Origin: CAISIP01 sp963974265
GTDB taxonomy: Bacteria > Pseudomonadota > Gammaproteobacteria > Burkholderiales > Burkholderiaceae_C
NCBI GenBank assembly: GCA_963974265.1
Contig: CAXBDR010000065.1
Location: 1-19,041, forward strand
Direction: 5' to 3'
DNA length: 19,041 nt
Shown here: positions 5,285 to 13,348 of the stretch, piece by piece
Layout of the letters: each line of letters opens with the position of its first letter
Numbering within the stretch: position 1 is the first letter of the stretch
The notes under the pieces: generated by a model
Told to the model about the DNA's origin: nothing
The model's input: only the letters and a program-made list of their open reading frames with translations
The model's database searches: none
Translations under genes and position numbers: made by a program

Positions 5285-7777
5285 ATGACCGAATACTCCC
5301 TGTGGCTGTTGCCCGGACCGGACCATGAGCCCGCCCTGGTGGAAACGATCGCCCGGCTCTCGGCACTGATGCAAGGCGCACGATTCGAGCCACACGTGAC
5401 CATCCAGGGCGACCTCGACCTGCCACTGCACGCGCTGCAGCAACTGGCCCGCTCCCTGGCCACACACACCACCGTGCAGACCTGGGCCATCGACGGGGTC
5501 GGGGCGGACGAGCACTTCTTCCGCTGCCTGTACCTGCGCCTGGCCCCCAGTGCCGCGTTCGACACCTTGCAGTCGGCGACGGCGACCGCGGCCGGCACCC
5601 GTGCAGGCCTGTCACCGTATCCGCACCTGAGCCTGGCCTATGCCCAGCCGCACCCCGACAACCAGCGGCTGTGCGAGCTGATGGCCGAGCAGTTCGCCCA
5701 GCGGCCACTGACGCTGGACCGGATCGCCGTGGTACGGTGCTCCAGCCAGCTGCCGGTCACCCATTGGGCCATCGAGTCGACCTATGCGCTTGCGCCACCT
5801 GCCATGACACATCCTGCAGCCCCGCCCGCCCTGGACATTGCCCCGGGCCGCCGGTACGACATCGCCTGCCTGGGGCGGCTCGCCGTCGACCTGTATGCGC
5901 AACAACTCGGTGCCCGGCTCGAGGACGTATCGAGTTTCGCCAAGTACCTGGGCGGCAGCTCGGCCAATATCGCGTTCGGCGTCGCCCGGCTGGGCCTGCG
6001 CGCGGCCATGGTCTCGCGTGTCGGCGACGAACAGATGGGGCGCTTCCTGACCGAGACGCTGGCGCGCGAGGGATGCGACATTTCCCAGGTGCAGGTCGAC
6101 CCGCAGCGCCTGACCGCGCTGGTGCTGCTCGGCCTCAAGGATCGCGACACCTTCCCGCTGCTGTTTTACCGCGAGAACTGCGCCGACATGGCGATCGACG
6201 CGGACCTGATCGACGAGGACTTCATCGCCGGATGCCGCGCACTGCTGATCACCGGCACCCATCTCAGTGCGCCGACGGTGCGCGCCGCATCCGGCCGGGC
6301 CTTGTCCCATGCCGCCCGCCACGGCGTTTTGCGGGTGCTCGACATCGACTACCGTCCCGTGTTGTGGGGCCTGACCAAACGTGGCGAAGGCGCCAACCGG
6401 TACGTGGCCGATGCCCACGTCACCACCCAGTTGCAGGCGATGCTGCCGCAGTTCGACCTGCTGATCGGCACCGAAGAAGAATTCCTGATCGCCGGCGGCG
6501 TGGCCGAAGACCTGCTGGCCTCGCTGCGTGCCGTGCGGGCCGTGACGCCGGCAGCACTGGTGGTCAAGCTCGGCGCGGCCGGCTGCTGCTTCATTCCCGG
6601 CGCCGTGCCGCGGCAACTGGAAGACGCGTTGACGATCCAGGGCGAACGGGTCGAGGTGATGAACGTCCTGGGCGCCGGCGACGCCTTCGCCGCCGGCCTG
6701 ATGACCGGTTTCCTGCGCGGCATGGATTTTGCCGGAGCCGCGCGGCTGGCCAACGCCTGCGGCGCCATCGTCGTGTCGCGCCACGCGTGCGCGCCGGCCA
6801 TGCCGACGCCGGAAGAACTCGCTCACTGGTTCGGCGGCTCGCGCAACCCGCGCGTCGACGCCGACCGGCAGCTGGCCCATTTGCACCGTACCACGCGCCG
6901 GCGCCAGGCCTGGCCGGAGTTGCAGGTGATTGCCTTTGACCATCGCAGCCAGTTCCGCACACTCGCACACGAGACGGGTGCCGCCACCGCGGACGTGGTG
7001 CAGTTGAAGAAGCTGTTGCTGCGCGCCGTGGAGCAGGTCGAGACCGCCGCCGCACTGCGGGGCCGGATTGGCGTGCTGATCGACGGCGGCGACTATGGCG
7101 CCGATGCGCTGGCCGCTGCCACCGGGCGGGGCTGGTGGGTCGGCCGGCCGGCCGAATTGCCGGGCTCGCGCCCGCTGCGTTTCGACGGTGGCCTGTCCAT
7201 CGGCAGCAGCCTGCATGGCTGGCCCGCCGAGCAGGTCTGCAAATGCCTGGTGCACTACCATCCGGACGATCCGGCGCCGCTGCGGCTGGAACAGGAGCTC
7301 AAGCTGCAGGAGTTGTGGCAGGCCACCCGCGCCAGCGGCCATGAATTGTTGCTGGAGATCATCTGCCCCGGCACCCGCACCATCTCTGCCCCGGACGCAG
7401 ACGCCATCGTGCTGCGGTCCGTCAAGCGGCTGTACAACCTCGGCCTGCAACCCGAGTGGTGGAAACTCGCCCCGATGCAGGCGGGCGGCTGGGAGGCGCT
7501 GGGCCAGCTCGTGACCGAACGCGACCCCTTGTGCCGCGGTGTCGTCATCCTGGGCCTGAACCAGCCGCTGGACCAGCTGGCCGACAGCTTTTCGCAGGCG
7601 CTGCATCCCGTCGTCAAGGGCTTCATGGTCGGGCGCAGCCTGTGGGCCGAGCCGTCGCGGCGCTGGTTGCAACAACAATGCAGCGACCAGGAACTGGTGG
7701 ACGCGGTCGCGGACAACTTCACCGTGTTGTCGCGCGCCTGGGCGAACCGGCATGCCCATGCGACGATCGGGGCATGA
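5285..7777 (+). CDS. iolC: Three-domain fusion: 2H cyclic phosphodiesterase-like, IolC kinase, DUF2090 (IolJ-like) aldolase
   Basis: One uninterrupted frame encodes 830 residues. Residues 1 to about 168 resemble 2H cyclic phosphodiesterases: the opening YSLWLLPGP, then PHVTI (36-40) and PHLSL (113-117) supply the two H-x-T/S motifs. Residues about 190-515 are a PfkB-type 5-dehydro-2-deoxygluconokinase, with YLGGSSANIAFG (221-232) and NVLGAGDAFAAG (460-471, catalytic Asp466). Residues about 545-825 are the DUF2090 domain (AFDHRSQF at 550-557, GRSLWAEPSRRWL at 783-795), thought to cleave the kinase product to dihydroxyacetone phosphate and malonate semialdehyde. IolC-DUF2090 fusions are well known; I know of none with the N-terminal 2H domain. 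An in-frame TGA at 5270-5272 excludes a longer start. The ATG has no clear ribosome-binding site, and neither does the possible internal ATG at 5804 before the kinase. It opens the operon, 22 bp before iolD. Confidence 0.88.
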   Translation: MTEYSLWLLPGPDHEPALVETIARLSALMQGARFEPHVTIQGDLDLPLHALQQLARSLATHTTVQTWAIDGVGADEHFFRCLYLRLAPSAAFDTLQSATATAAGTRAGLSPYPHLSLAYAQPHPDNQRLCELMAEQFAQRPLTLDRIAVVRCSSQLPVTHWAIESTYALAPPAMTHPAAPPALDIAPGRRYDIACLGRLAVDLYAQQLGARLEDVSSFAKYLGGSSANIAFGVARLGLRAAMVSRVGDEQMGRFLTETLAREGCDISQVQVDPQRLTALVLLGLKDRDTFPLLFYRENCADMAIDADLIDEDFIAGCRALLITGTHLSAPTVRAASGRALSHAARHGVLRVLDIDYRPVLWGLTKRGEGANRYVADAHVTTQLQAMLPQFDLLIGTEEEFLIAGGVAEDLLASLRAVRAVTPAALVVKLGAAGCCFIPGAVPRQLEDALTIQGERVEVMNVLGAGDAFAAGLMTGFLRGMDFAGAARLANACGAIVVSRHACAPAMPTPEELAHWFGGSRNPRVDADRQLAHLHRTTRRRQAWPELQVIAFDHRSQFRTLAHETGAATADVVQLKKLLLRAVEQVETAAALRGRIGVLIDGGDYGADALAAATGRGWWVGRPAELPGSRPLRFDGGLSIGSSLHGWPAEQVCKCLVHYHPDDPAPLRLEQELKLQELWQATRASGHELLLEIICPGTRTISAPDADAIVLRSVKRLYNLGLQPEWWKLAPMQAGGWEALGQLVTERDPLCRGVVILGLNQPLDQLADSFSQALHPVVKGFMVGRSLWAEPSRRWLQQQCSDQELVDAVADNFTVLSRAWANRHAHATIGA

Positions 7778-7799
7778 TCAGGCGGCCCCCTCCACGACG

Positions 7800-9656
7800 A
7801 TGACTACCGAACGACTGACCCTCTCCCAGGCCCTGGTGCGCCATCTGGCGGCGCTGCAGGTCGAGATGTCCGACGGCACGCTGCAGCCCTACTGCGCCGG
7901 CGTGTTCGCCATCTTCGGCCACGGCAACGTGGCCGGCCTGGGCGAAGCCTTGTGGGCGCAGCGCGCGTCGCTGCCGACCTGGCGCGCGCACAACGAACAG
8001 GCCATGGCCCATGCGGCGATTGCCTACGGCAAGGCCTTGTTCCGCCAGCGCATGATGGCCGTCACCACGTCCATCGGGCCGGGCGCGACCAACCTGCTGA
8101 CGGCCGCCGCACTGGCGCACGTGAACCGCCTGCCGCTGCTGATGCTGCCGGGCGACACCTTCGTATCGCGCGCCCCGGACCCGGTGCTGCAGCAACTCGA
8201 GCACCCGGCGTACGGCGACGCCAGCGTCAACGACGCCTTCCGGCCGCTGACCCGGTATTTCGACCGCATCGTGCGCCCCGAGCAGATCCTGCAGTCGCTG
8301 CCCCGCGCGATCGCGACCCTGCTCGACCCCGCCAGCTGCGGCCCGGTCTGCCTGGCGCTGCCGCAGGACGTGCAGGCCGAGGCGTTCGACTGCCCCGCCA
8401 CCTTCCTGCAACCGGCACCGCTGCGCATACGGCGCCCCGGCCCGGATGCAAACGAACTGCATGCCGCCACGGCCCTGCTGCGCCGCGCACGCAGACCGCT
8501 GATCGTCGCCGGCGGCGGCGTGTTGTACAGCCAGGCCTGGGAGGCGCTGGACCGATTCGCGCGCGCGCATGGCGTGCCGGTGGCCGAAACCCAGGCCGGC
8601 AAGAGCAGTCTGCACTGGGACCATCCGCTCAACCTCGGGGCCATCGGCGTGACCGGCTCGCCGGCGGCCAACGACAGCGCACGCGAAGCCGACCTGGTGA
8701 TCGCCATCGGCAGCCGGCTGCAGGATTTCACCACCGGCTCGCGCAGCCTGTTCGGTGCGCCGGTGCTGGGCATCAATGTGCTGGCGTCCGATGCGCTCAA
8801 ATGCGGCGGCACCAGCCTGGTGGCGGATGCGCGCGTGGCACTCGATGCGCTGCATGCCGGACTCGGCGACTGGCAAGCCGATCCCGGCTGGACCACGACC
8901 TGCACGGCCCGCGCCGACGGCTGGCGCCACCGGGTCGGGCAACTGACGACCGCCGAACCGGCAAGCGGCGTCGTGCCCTACGACGCCGACGTGATCGGCG
9001 TCGTGCGCGACTCGACCGAACGCAGCGACGAGTCCGACGTGGTGGTCTGCGCCGCAGGCACCTTGCCAGCCGAACTGCACAAGCTCTGGCGGGCCGGTAC
9101 ACCGGGCAGCTACCATGTCGAATACGGCTACTCCTGCATGGGGTACGAGATCGCCGGCGGCCTGGGCGTCAAGATGGCCCGGCCGCAGCAGGAGGTCATC
9201 GTCATGGTGGGTGACGGCTCCTACCTGATGCTCAACTCCGAGATCGCAGCCTCGGTCATGCTGGGCCTCAAGCTCATCATCGTGGTGCTCGACAACCGCG
9301 GCTTCGGCTGCATCGCGCGGCTGCAATCGGCCAGTGGCGGTGCATCGTTCAACAACATGCTCGACGATTGCGCGGTGCCGGGCCAGGCTGCGGCGCAGAT
9401 CGACTTTGCGGCCCACGCTCGCAGCCTGGGCGCCGATGCCGAACACGTGGCCGACTTGGCGGGGTTGCGTGCAGCGATGGTCGCCGCACGCGCCGCCAGC
9501 AAGACCCAGGTGCTGGTGATCGACACCACGCACACCCGCACCACCGACGACGGCGGCTGCTGGTGGGAAGTGGCGATTCCCGAAGTCTCGCCCCGAGACG
9601 AAGTCACGCGCGCACGCGCCGCCTACGACACGGCAAAGAAAGGCCAGCATCGATGA
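7800..9656 (+). CDS. iolD: 3D-(3,5/4)-trihydroxycyclohexane-1,2-dione hydrolase (ThDP-dependent)
   Basis: This 618-residue thiamine-diphosphate enzyme opens the cyclitol ring of the diketone made by IolE, giving 5-deoxy-glucuronate. The catalytic Glu66 lies in RAHNEQAMAHA. The C-terminal ThDP/Mg motif is GDGSYLMLN (471-479), followed by VVLDNRGFG (495-503). The central domain carries the usual three-domain acetolactate-synthase-like layout. ATG at 7800 is chosen because MTTERLTLSQALV aligns with the family start; an upstream in-frame ATG at 7752 would overlap the end of the iolC frame. No clear ribosome-binding site precedes it, so translation may be coupled to iolC. Its TGA overlaps the iolE ATG (ATGA). 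Confidence 0.95.
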   Translation: MTTERLTLSQALVRHLAALQVEMSDGTLQPYCAGVFAIFGHGNVAGLGEALWAQRASLPTWRAHNEQAMAHAAIAYGKALFRQRMMAVTTSIGPGATNLLTAAALAHVNRLPLLMLPGDTFVSRAPDPVLQQLEHPAYGDASVNDAFRPLTRYFDRIVRPEQILQSLPRAIATLLDPASCGPVCLALPQDVQAEAFDCPATFLQPAPLRIRRPGPDANELHAATALLRRARRPLIVAGGGVLYSQAWEALDRFARAHGVPVAETQAGKSSLHWDHPLNLGAIGVTGSPAANDSAREADLVIAIGSRLQDFTTGSRSLFGAPVLGINVLASDALKCGGTSLVADARVALDALHAGLGDWQADPGWTTTCTARADGWRHRVGQLTTAEPASGVVPYDADVIGVVRDSTERSDESDVVVCAAGTLPAELHKLWRAGTPGSYHVEYGYSCMGYEIAGGLGVKMARPQQEVIVMVGDGSYLMLNSEIAASVMLGLKLIIVVLDNRGFGCIARLQSASGGASFNNMLDDCAVPGQAAAQIDFAAHARSLGADAEHVADLAGLRAAMVAARAASKTQVLVIDTTHTRTTDDGGCWWEVAIPEVSPRDEVTRARAAYDTAKKGQHR

Positions 9657-10570
9657 ACTGGAACGTGCGCATCGGCATCAACCCGATCAGCTGGATGAAC
9701 GACGACCTGCCCGCACTGGGCAGCGAGACGCCGCTGGAGACCGCATTGTCGGAAGGCCGGCAAATCGGTTATGCGGGCTTCGAGCTCGGCAACAAGTTCC
9801 CCAAGGACGGACCGGGCCTGCAGGCCAAGCTGGCCGAGTTCAACCTGGCCTGCGTGTCGGGCTGGTACAGCGGCCTGCTGGCCGAGGACAGCGTCGAAGC
9901 CGAAATCGCGCGCTGCCACGACCACATGGCCAAACTGCAATTCAATGGTGCCGGCGTCGTCGTCTACGGCGAGTGCGCGGGCACGATCCAGGGCCAGATC
10001 GACACGCCGCTTGGCCATCGACCGCGGTTTGTCGACCCGGAACAATGGCAGGCCTATGGCGAGAAGCTCGATGCCTTCGGCGCCCACCTGCAGCAGACCT
10101 ACGGCCTGACGCTGGCCTACCACCACCACATGGGCGCCTACGTGGAGTCGCCCGAGGACGTCGACCAGCTGATGGCGGTCACCGACCCGCGCCATGTCGG
10201 ACTGCTGTTCGATACCGGACATGCCTGGTTCGGCGGCGCCGGCGATCCGGTGCCCCTGCTGCGCAAGCATCTCGCGCGCGTGGTGCATGTCCATTGCAAG
10301 GACGTGCGCGCCGACGTCGTCGCGCAGGCACGCAATGACGGCTGGAGTTTCCTGACCAGCGTCCTGTACGGCGCATTCACCGTGCCGGGCGACGGCGCCA
10401 TCGATTTCGACGCCGTGTTGTCGACCCTGCATGCCGGCGGCTACCAGGGCTGGCTGGTGGTCGAGGCCGAGCAGGATCCGGCCGTGGCGCCGAGTTTCCA
10501 ATACGCCAGCCTGGGTTATGCCACCCTGCACGGCATCGTCGAGCGCCTGTCCACGCGCCTGGGAGCATGA
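9653..10570 (+). CDS. iolE: Inosose dehydratase
   Basis: This 305-residue TIM-barrel enzyme (EC 4.2.1.44) dehydrates 2-keto-myo-inositol to the trihydroxycyclohexane-dione used by IolD. Family features are GINPISWMNDD (8-18), GFELGNKFP (42-50), YHHHMG (156-161), FDTGHAWFGG (186-195), HVHCKDVR (212-219) and VVEAEQD (269-275). These contain the His, Asp and Glu metal-site residues expected of the fold. The ATG overlaps the iolD stop by four bases, implying translational coupling, and the stop is one base from the iolB start. Longer upstream reading in this frame runs inside iolD and is not real coding. It appears intact. Confidence 0.95.
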   Translation: MNWNVRIGINPISWMNDDLPALGSETPLETALSEGRQIGYAGFELGNKFPKDGPGLQAKLAEFNLACVSGWYSGLLAEDSVEAEIARCHDHMAKLQFNGAGVVVYGECAGTIQGQIDTPLGHRPRFVDPEQWQAYGEKLDAFGAHLQQTYGLTLAYHHHMGAYVESPEDVDQLMAVTDPRHVGLLFDTGHAWFGGAGDPVPLLRKHLARVVHVHCKDVRADVVAQARNDGWSFLTSVLYGAFTVPGDGAIDFDAVLSTLHAGGYQGWLVVEAEQDPAVAPSFQYASLGYATLHGIVERLSTRLGA

Positions 10571-10571
10571 C

Positions 10572-11375
10572 ATGGTGAGCCGATTGCAGGTCAAGGCCCG
10601 GCGCGAAGGGCGCGACATCGTCGAGGTGACGCCGCAGTCCGCGGGTTGGAGACACGTCGGCTTCAAGGCCCAGCGGCTTGCCGGCGGCGAGCGCGAGAGC
10701 ATCGACACCGGCACACGCGAGTTGTGCCTGGTCGTGTTGTGCGGCACCGTCGACGTCACGGTCGACGGGCAGGACTATCTCTCGCTGGGCGTGCGCGACA
10801 GCGTATTCGACGCGGTGTCGCCGGCTGCGCTCTACGTGCCGCCCGGCAAGACGGTGCGGGTGCGGGCCGTGCGCGATGCCGAATTGGCGCTGTGCACGGC
10901 TCCCGGCGATGATCGGCCGCGTGTGGTGCGCCTGCTAGATCCGGCCGGGATGAAACGCAGCGTGCGCGGCAAGGGCAGCAACACCCGCTACGTGTGCGAC
11001 ATCCTGCCGCACGACGATCCGACTGCCGCGCACCTGCTGGTGGTCGAAGTGCTGACGCCGGCCGGCCATGCATCGAGTTATCCGCCACACAAGCACGACA
11101 CGGAAACGCCGCCCCACGAGACGGAGCTGGAAGAGACCTATTACCACCGGCTCAAACCGTCCCAGGGGTTCGCGTTCCAGCGCGTCTATACCGACGACCG
11201 CAGCCTCGACGAGGCCTGCGCGGTGGAGGACCATGACGTCGTGATGGTGCCGCGCGGTTACCACCCGGTCGTCGCGCCCCACGGCTACGACCTGTATTAC
11301 CTCAACGTCATGGCCGGTCCGAACCGCTTGTGGGTGTTCCGCAACGACCCGGCGCATGCATGGATGCTCCGCTAA
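10572..11375 (+). CDS. iolB: 5-deoxy-glucuronate isomerase
   Basis: This 267-residue protein of the KduI/IolB cupin family converts 5-deoxy-glucuronate to 5-dehydro-2-deoxy-gluconate, the substrate of the IolC kinase. The metal-binding cupin motif is visible as HKHDTETPPHETELEETYYH (173-192), with a further His231 in GYHPVVAPHGY. The length matches the family. A GGGAG ribosome-binding site lies within the end of iolE, about 7 nt before the ATG, and only one base separates the iolE stop from this start. It is intact. Confidence 0.95.
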   Translation: MVSRLQVKARREGRDIVEVTPQSAGWRHVGFKAQRLAGGERESIDTGTRELCLVVLCGTVDVTVDGQDYLSLGVRDSVFDAVSPAALYVPPGKTVRVRAVRDAELALCTAPGDDRPRVVRLLDPAGMKRSVRGKGSNTRYVCDILPHDDPTAAHLLVVEVLTPAGHASSYPPHKHDTETPPHETELEETYYHRLKPSQGFAFQRVYTDDRSLDEACAVEDHDVVMVPRGYHPVVAPHGYDLYYLNVMAGPNRLWVFRNDPAHAWMLR

Positions 11376-11430
11376 ACCACGTCGCTCGCCGCCACGCAAC
11401 CCCTGCCGCCCTCTCAACCCAGGATTCCGC

Positions 11431-12207
11431 ATGACCGAATTGATGACCGCGATCGACGAGATCGTCCGCGCCGGCGGCGCCAGGATGCGCCAGGCCTTCA
11501 CCGCACCCGACAAGCCGGCCTATTCGATGAAGGGCCGGCAAGACTACCTGACCGCCACCGACGGGGCCGTCGAGGAACTGGTGCGCGACGCCATCGAACG
11601 GCGCTTTCCTGGCGACGCGGTACTCGGGGAGGAAGGCGGCGGTTCCGTCGACGGCACCCGGCTGTGGATCGTCGACCCGATCGACGGCACCGCCAACTTC
11701 GCACGCCAGATCCCGCATTACTGCATCTCGCTGGGCTTGCTGGTGAACGGGCGACTCGAGGCCGGCGCCGTCTACGAACCCAACCAGGACGAGTTGTTCA
11801 TCGCCCAGCGCGGCAAGGGCGCCTGGCTCAATGGCCAGCGCCTGCAGGTGAGCTCGGTGTCGGACATCAACGCGTCCACCGTCGAGGTCGGTTGGTCGAC
11901 CCGGATCCCGGTATCGACCTACCTGGACATGGTGGGCCGCGCCGCGCATGCCGGCTGCTCGGTGCGCCGGGCCGGCTCGGGGGCACTCGGCCTGGCCTAT
12001 GTCGCGGCCGGTCGCATCGAAGCCTACGCCGAAGCACACATCAATTCCTGGGACGTCGCCGGCTCGCTGCTGCTGATCACCGAGGCGGGTGGCCACGTCA
12101 ACGACTTCTGGACGCCGGGCGGCATCGAGAACGGCAATCCCATCCTGGCCAGCAATGCGGCGCTGGCGCGGCAGATGCAGGACCTGTTCGGCACGCCGCT
12201 GCTCTGA
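11431..12207 (+). CDS. Inositol monophosphatase family protein
   Basis: This 258-residue Mg-dependent phosphatase has all signature motifs of the lithium-sensitive inositol monophosphatase superfamily: Asp44 in LTATD, GEEGG (66-70, Glu67), WIVDPIDGTANF (79-90, Asp82 and Asp85) and NSWDVAG (205-211, Asp208). ATG at 11431 is preceded by AGGA about 8 nt upstream; a longer frame would overlap iolB and adds an unlikely arginine/proline-rich leader. It follows iolB by 55 bp and is the last gene of the operon. It is not a standard member of the core iol pathway. Here it may release inositol from inositol-1-phosphate. Histidinol-phosphate phosphatase (HisN) or another sugar phosphatase of this superfamily is the main alternative. 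Confidence 0.88.
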   Translation: MTELMTAIDEIVRAGGARMRQAFTAPDKPAYSMKGRQDYLTATDGAVEELVRDAIERRFPGDAVLGEEGGGSVDGTRLWIVDPIDGTANFARQIPHYCISLGLLVNGRLEAGAVYEPNQDELFIAQRGKGAWLNGQRLQVSSVSDINASTVEVGWSTRIPVSTYLDMVGRAAHAGCSVRRAGSGALGLAYVAAGRIEAYAEAHINSWDVAGSLLLITEAGGHVNDFWTPGGIENGNPILASNAALARQMQDLFGTPLL

Positions 12208-12222
12208 GCCACGGGCCGCGCG

Positions 12223-12246
12223 CGGCGGTCGGGCGCCCGGCCGCCG
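12223..12246. terminator. Near-perfect palindrome between convergent genes
   Basis: The 24 bases read CGGCGG-T-CGGGC-GCCCG-G-CCGCCG, a 12-bp arm with one T/G wobble. It sits midway in the 61-bp gap between the stop of the monophosphatase (plus) and the stop of the ABC ATPase (minus), so it could act on transcripts from both sides. There is no T-tract on either strand, so intrinsic termination is not assured. Confidence 0.45.
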
Positions 12247-12268
12247 GACCGATGGCACGGCGGCGGCG

Positions 12269-13348
12269 TCAGTCGCGCAGCAGCACCACGTCGCCGACCC
12301 CGAACCCCAGCGCCACCGGCGTGCCGGCGGCAACCGGCTGGTCGGTGTTGGCCGCCGTGACGAACAGGTCGCCGAGCGCCGTCTGCACGATGTATTCCAT
12401 GCGTTCGCCGACATAGGTCGCCTTCTGCACCGTGGCCTCCAGCGTGTTCGGGCTGCCCGCCGCCTGCAGCGTGACCCGGTTCGGCCGCACCGCCACATGG
12501 CGCTGAGCGGCCGTGCCTTCGCAGGCATTGGTCTGCAGCGTCAGGTCGCCGAGCCGGATCATGGCTGGCGCATCGGCGCCACCGGCAGAGACGACCTCGC
12601 ACGGCAGCACGTTGGCCTCGCCGATGAAGTCGGCCACGAACCGGGTCTGCGGCAGGTCGTGCAGTTCGCGCGGCGTTCCGGTCTGTGCGATGACCGCGTT
12701 GTTCATGACGACGATGGTGTCCGAAACCGCCAGCGCTTCCTCCTGGTCGTGCGTCACGTAGACCACCGTCAGCCCCAGCGCCTGCTGCAGGTCGCGGATC
12801 TCCTGGCGCACGTAGCGGCGCAGCTTGGCATCCAGGTTGGACAGCGGCTCGTCGAACAGAAACACCCGGGCCAGCGCCACGCGTTGCTGCTGGCCGCCGG
12901 AGAGTTCGTTCGGATACCGCGCGGCGAGCTTGTCCAGCCCGAGTTGCCTGAGCACGTCGATCGCCTTGGGCGCGATGGCATCCTTGGCAAGACCCGACAT
13001 CTTCAGTCCGTAGCTGACGTTTTCCATCACCGTCATGTGCGGGAACAAGGCATACGACTGGAACACCATCGACACGTCGCGGGCCGTGGCCGGCAGCTTG
13101 GTCACATCGTCGTCGCCGATCAGGATGCGGCCGCTGGTGGCCATCTCCAGCCCGGCGATCATGCGCAGCGTCGTCGTCTTGCCGCAACCGGACGGGCCGA
13201 GCAGGGTGACCAGCTTGCCGGCGGGGAAATCAAGCGAAACCTGGTCCACCGCCGCGATGGTGCTGGTGCCGTAGCGCTTGGTGACCTTGTCGAATACGAC
13301 CCGGGCCGGCCCCTTGCTGCGCTCCGCGTTTCGTGGGGGGGTGTTCAT
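12269..13348 (-). CDS. ABC transporter ATP-binding protein (AfuC/FbpC-like), with an apparent 7-residue in-frame deletion
   Basis: This 359-residue ATPase is of the family energising Fe(III), sugar-phosphate and aminoethylphosphonate importers. Motifs are Walker A GPSGCGKTT (51-59), Q-loop VFQSYALFP (95-103), signature LSGGQQQ (149-155), Walker B core FLFDEP (163-168) and switch His200 in VTHDQEE. A C-terminal TOBE-type domain follows (about 245-359). Between the signature helix and Walker B, relatives have about seven more residues (ALARALVLEP-x-VLLFDEP type); here ALAR runs straight into VFLFDEP, with CCCGGG at 12865-12870 marking the joint. This would shorten a structurally fixed helix and probably inactivates the protein, unless it is a sequence error. 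AGGAGG lies close to the ATG, which overlaps the permease stop (ATGA). Confidence 0.85.
   Translation of the reverse strand: MNTPPRNAERSKGPARVVFDKVTKRYGTSTIAAVDQVSLDFPAGKLVTLLGPSGCGKTTTLRMIAGLEMATSGRILIGDDDVTKLPATARDVSMVFQSYALFPHMTVMENVSYGLKMSGLAKDAIAPKAIDVLRQLGLDKLAARYPNELSGGQQQRVALARVFLFDEPLSNLDAKLRRYVRQEIRDLQQALGLTVVYVTHDQEEALAVSDTIVVMNNAVIAQTGTPRELHDLPQTRFVADFIGEANVLPCEVVSAGGADAPAMIRLGDLTLQTNACEGTAAQRHVAVRPNRVTLQAAGSPNTLEATVQKATYVGERMEYIVQTALGDLFVTAANTDQPVAAGTPVALGFGVGDVVLLRD

Noticed and set aside
5612..7759. A 715-codon minus-strand frame antisense to iolC
   Set aside because: It is His/Gln/Arg-rich with no recognisable domain and lies fully opposite clearly coding sequence. Long antisense frames are expected in GC-rich DNA.
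5804..7777. A separate iolC starting at the internal ATG at 5804, with the 2H domain as an independent gene
   Set aside because: There is no stop between the domains and no ribosome-binding site before 5804. Translation from an internal start cannot be fully excluded, but the sequence favours a fusion.
7719..9650. A 643-codon minus-strand frame antisense to iolD
   Set aside because: It is a low-information shadow composition with no motif and no ribosome-binding site, opposite a gene with full ThDP signatures.
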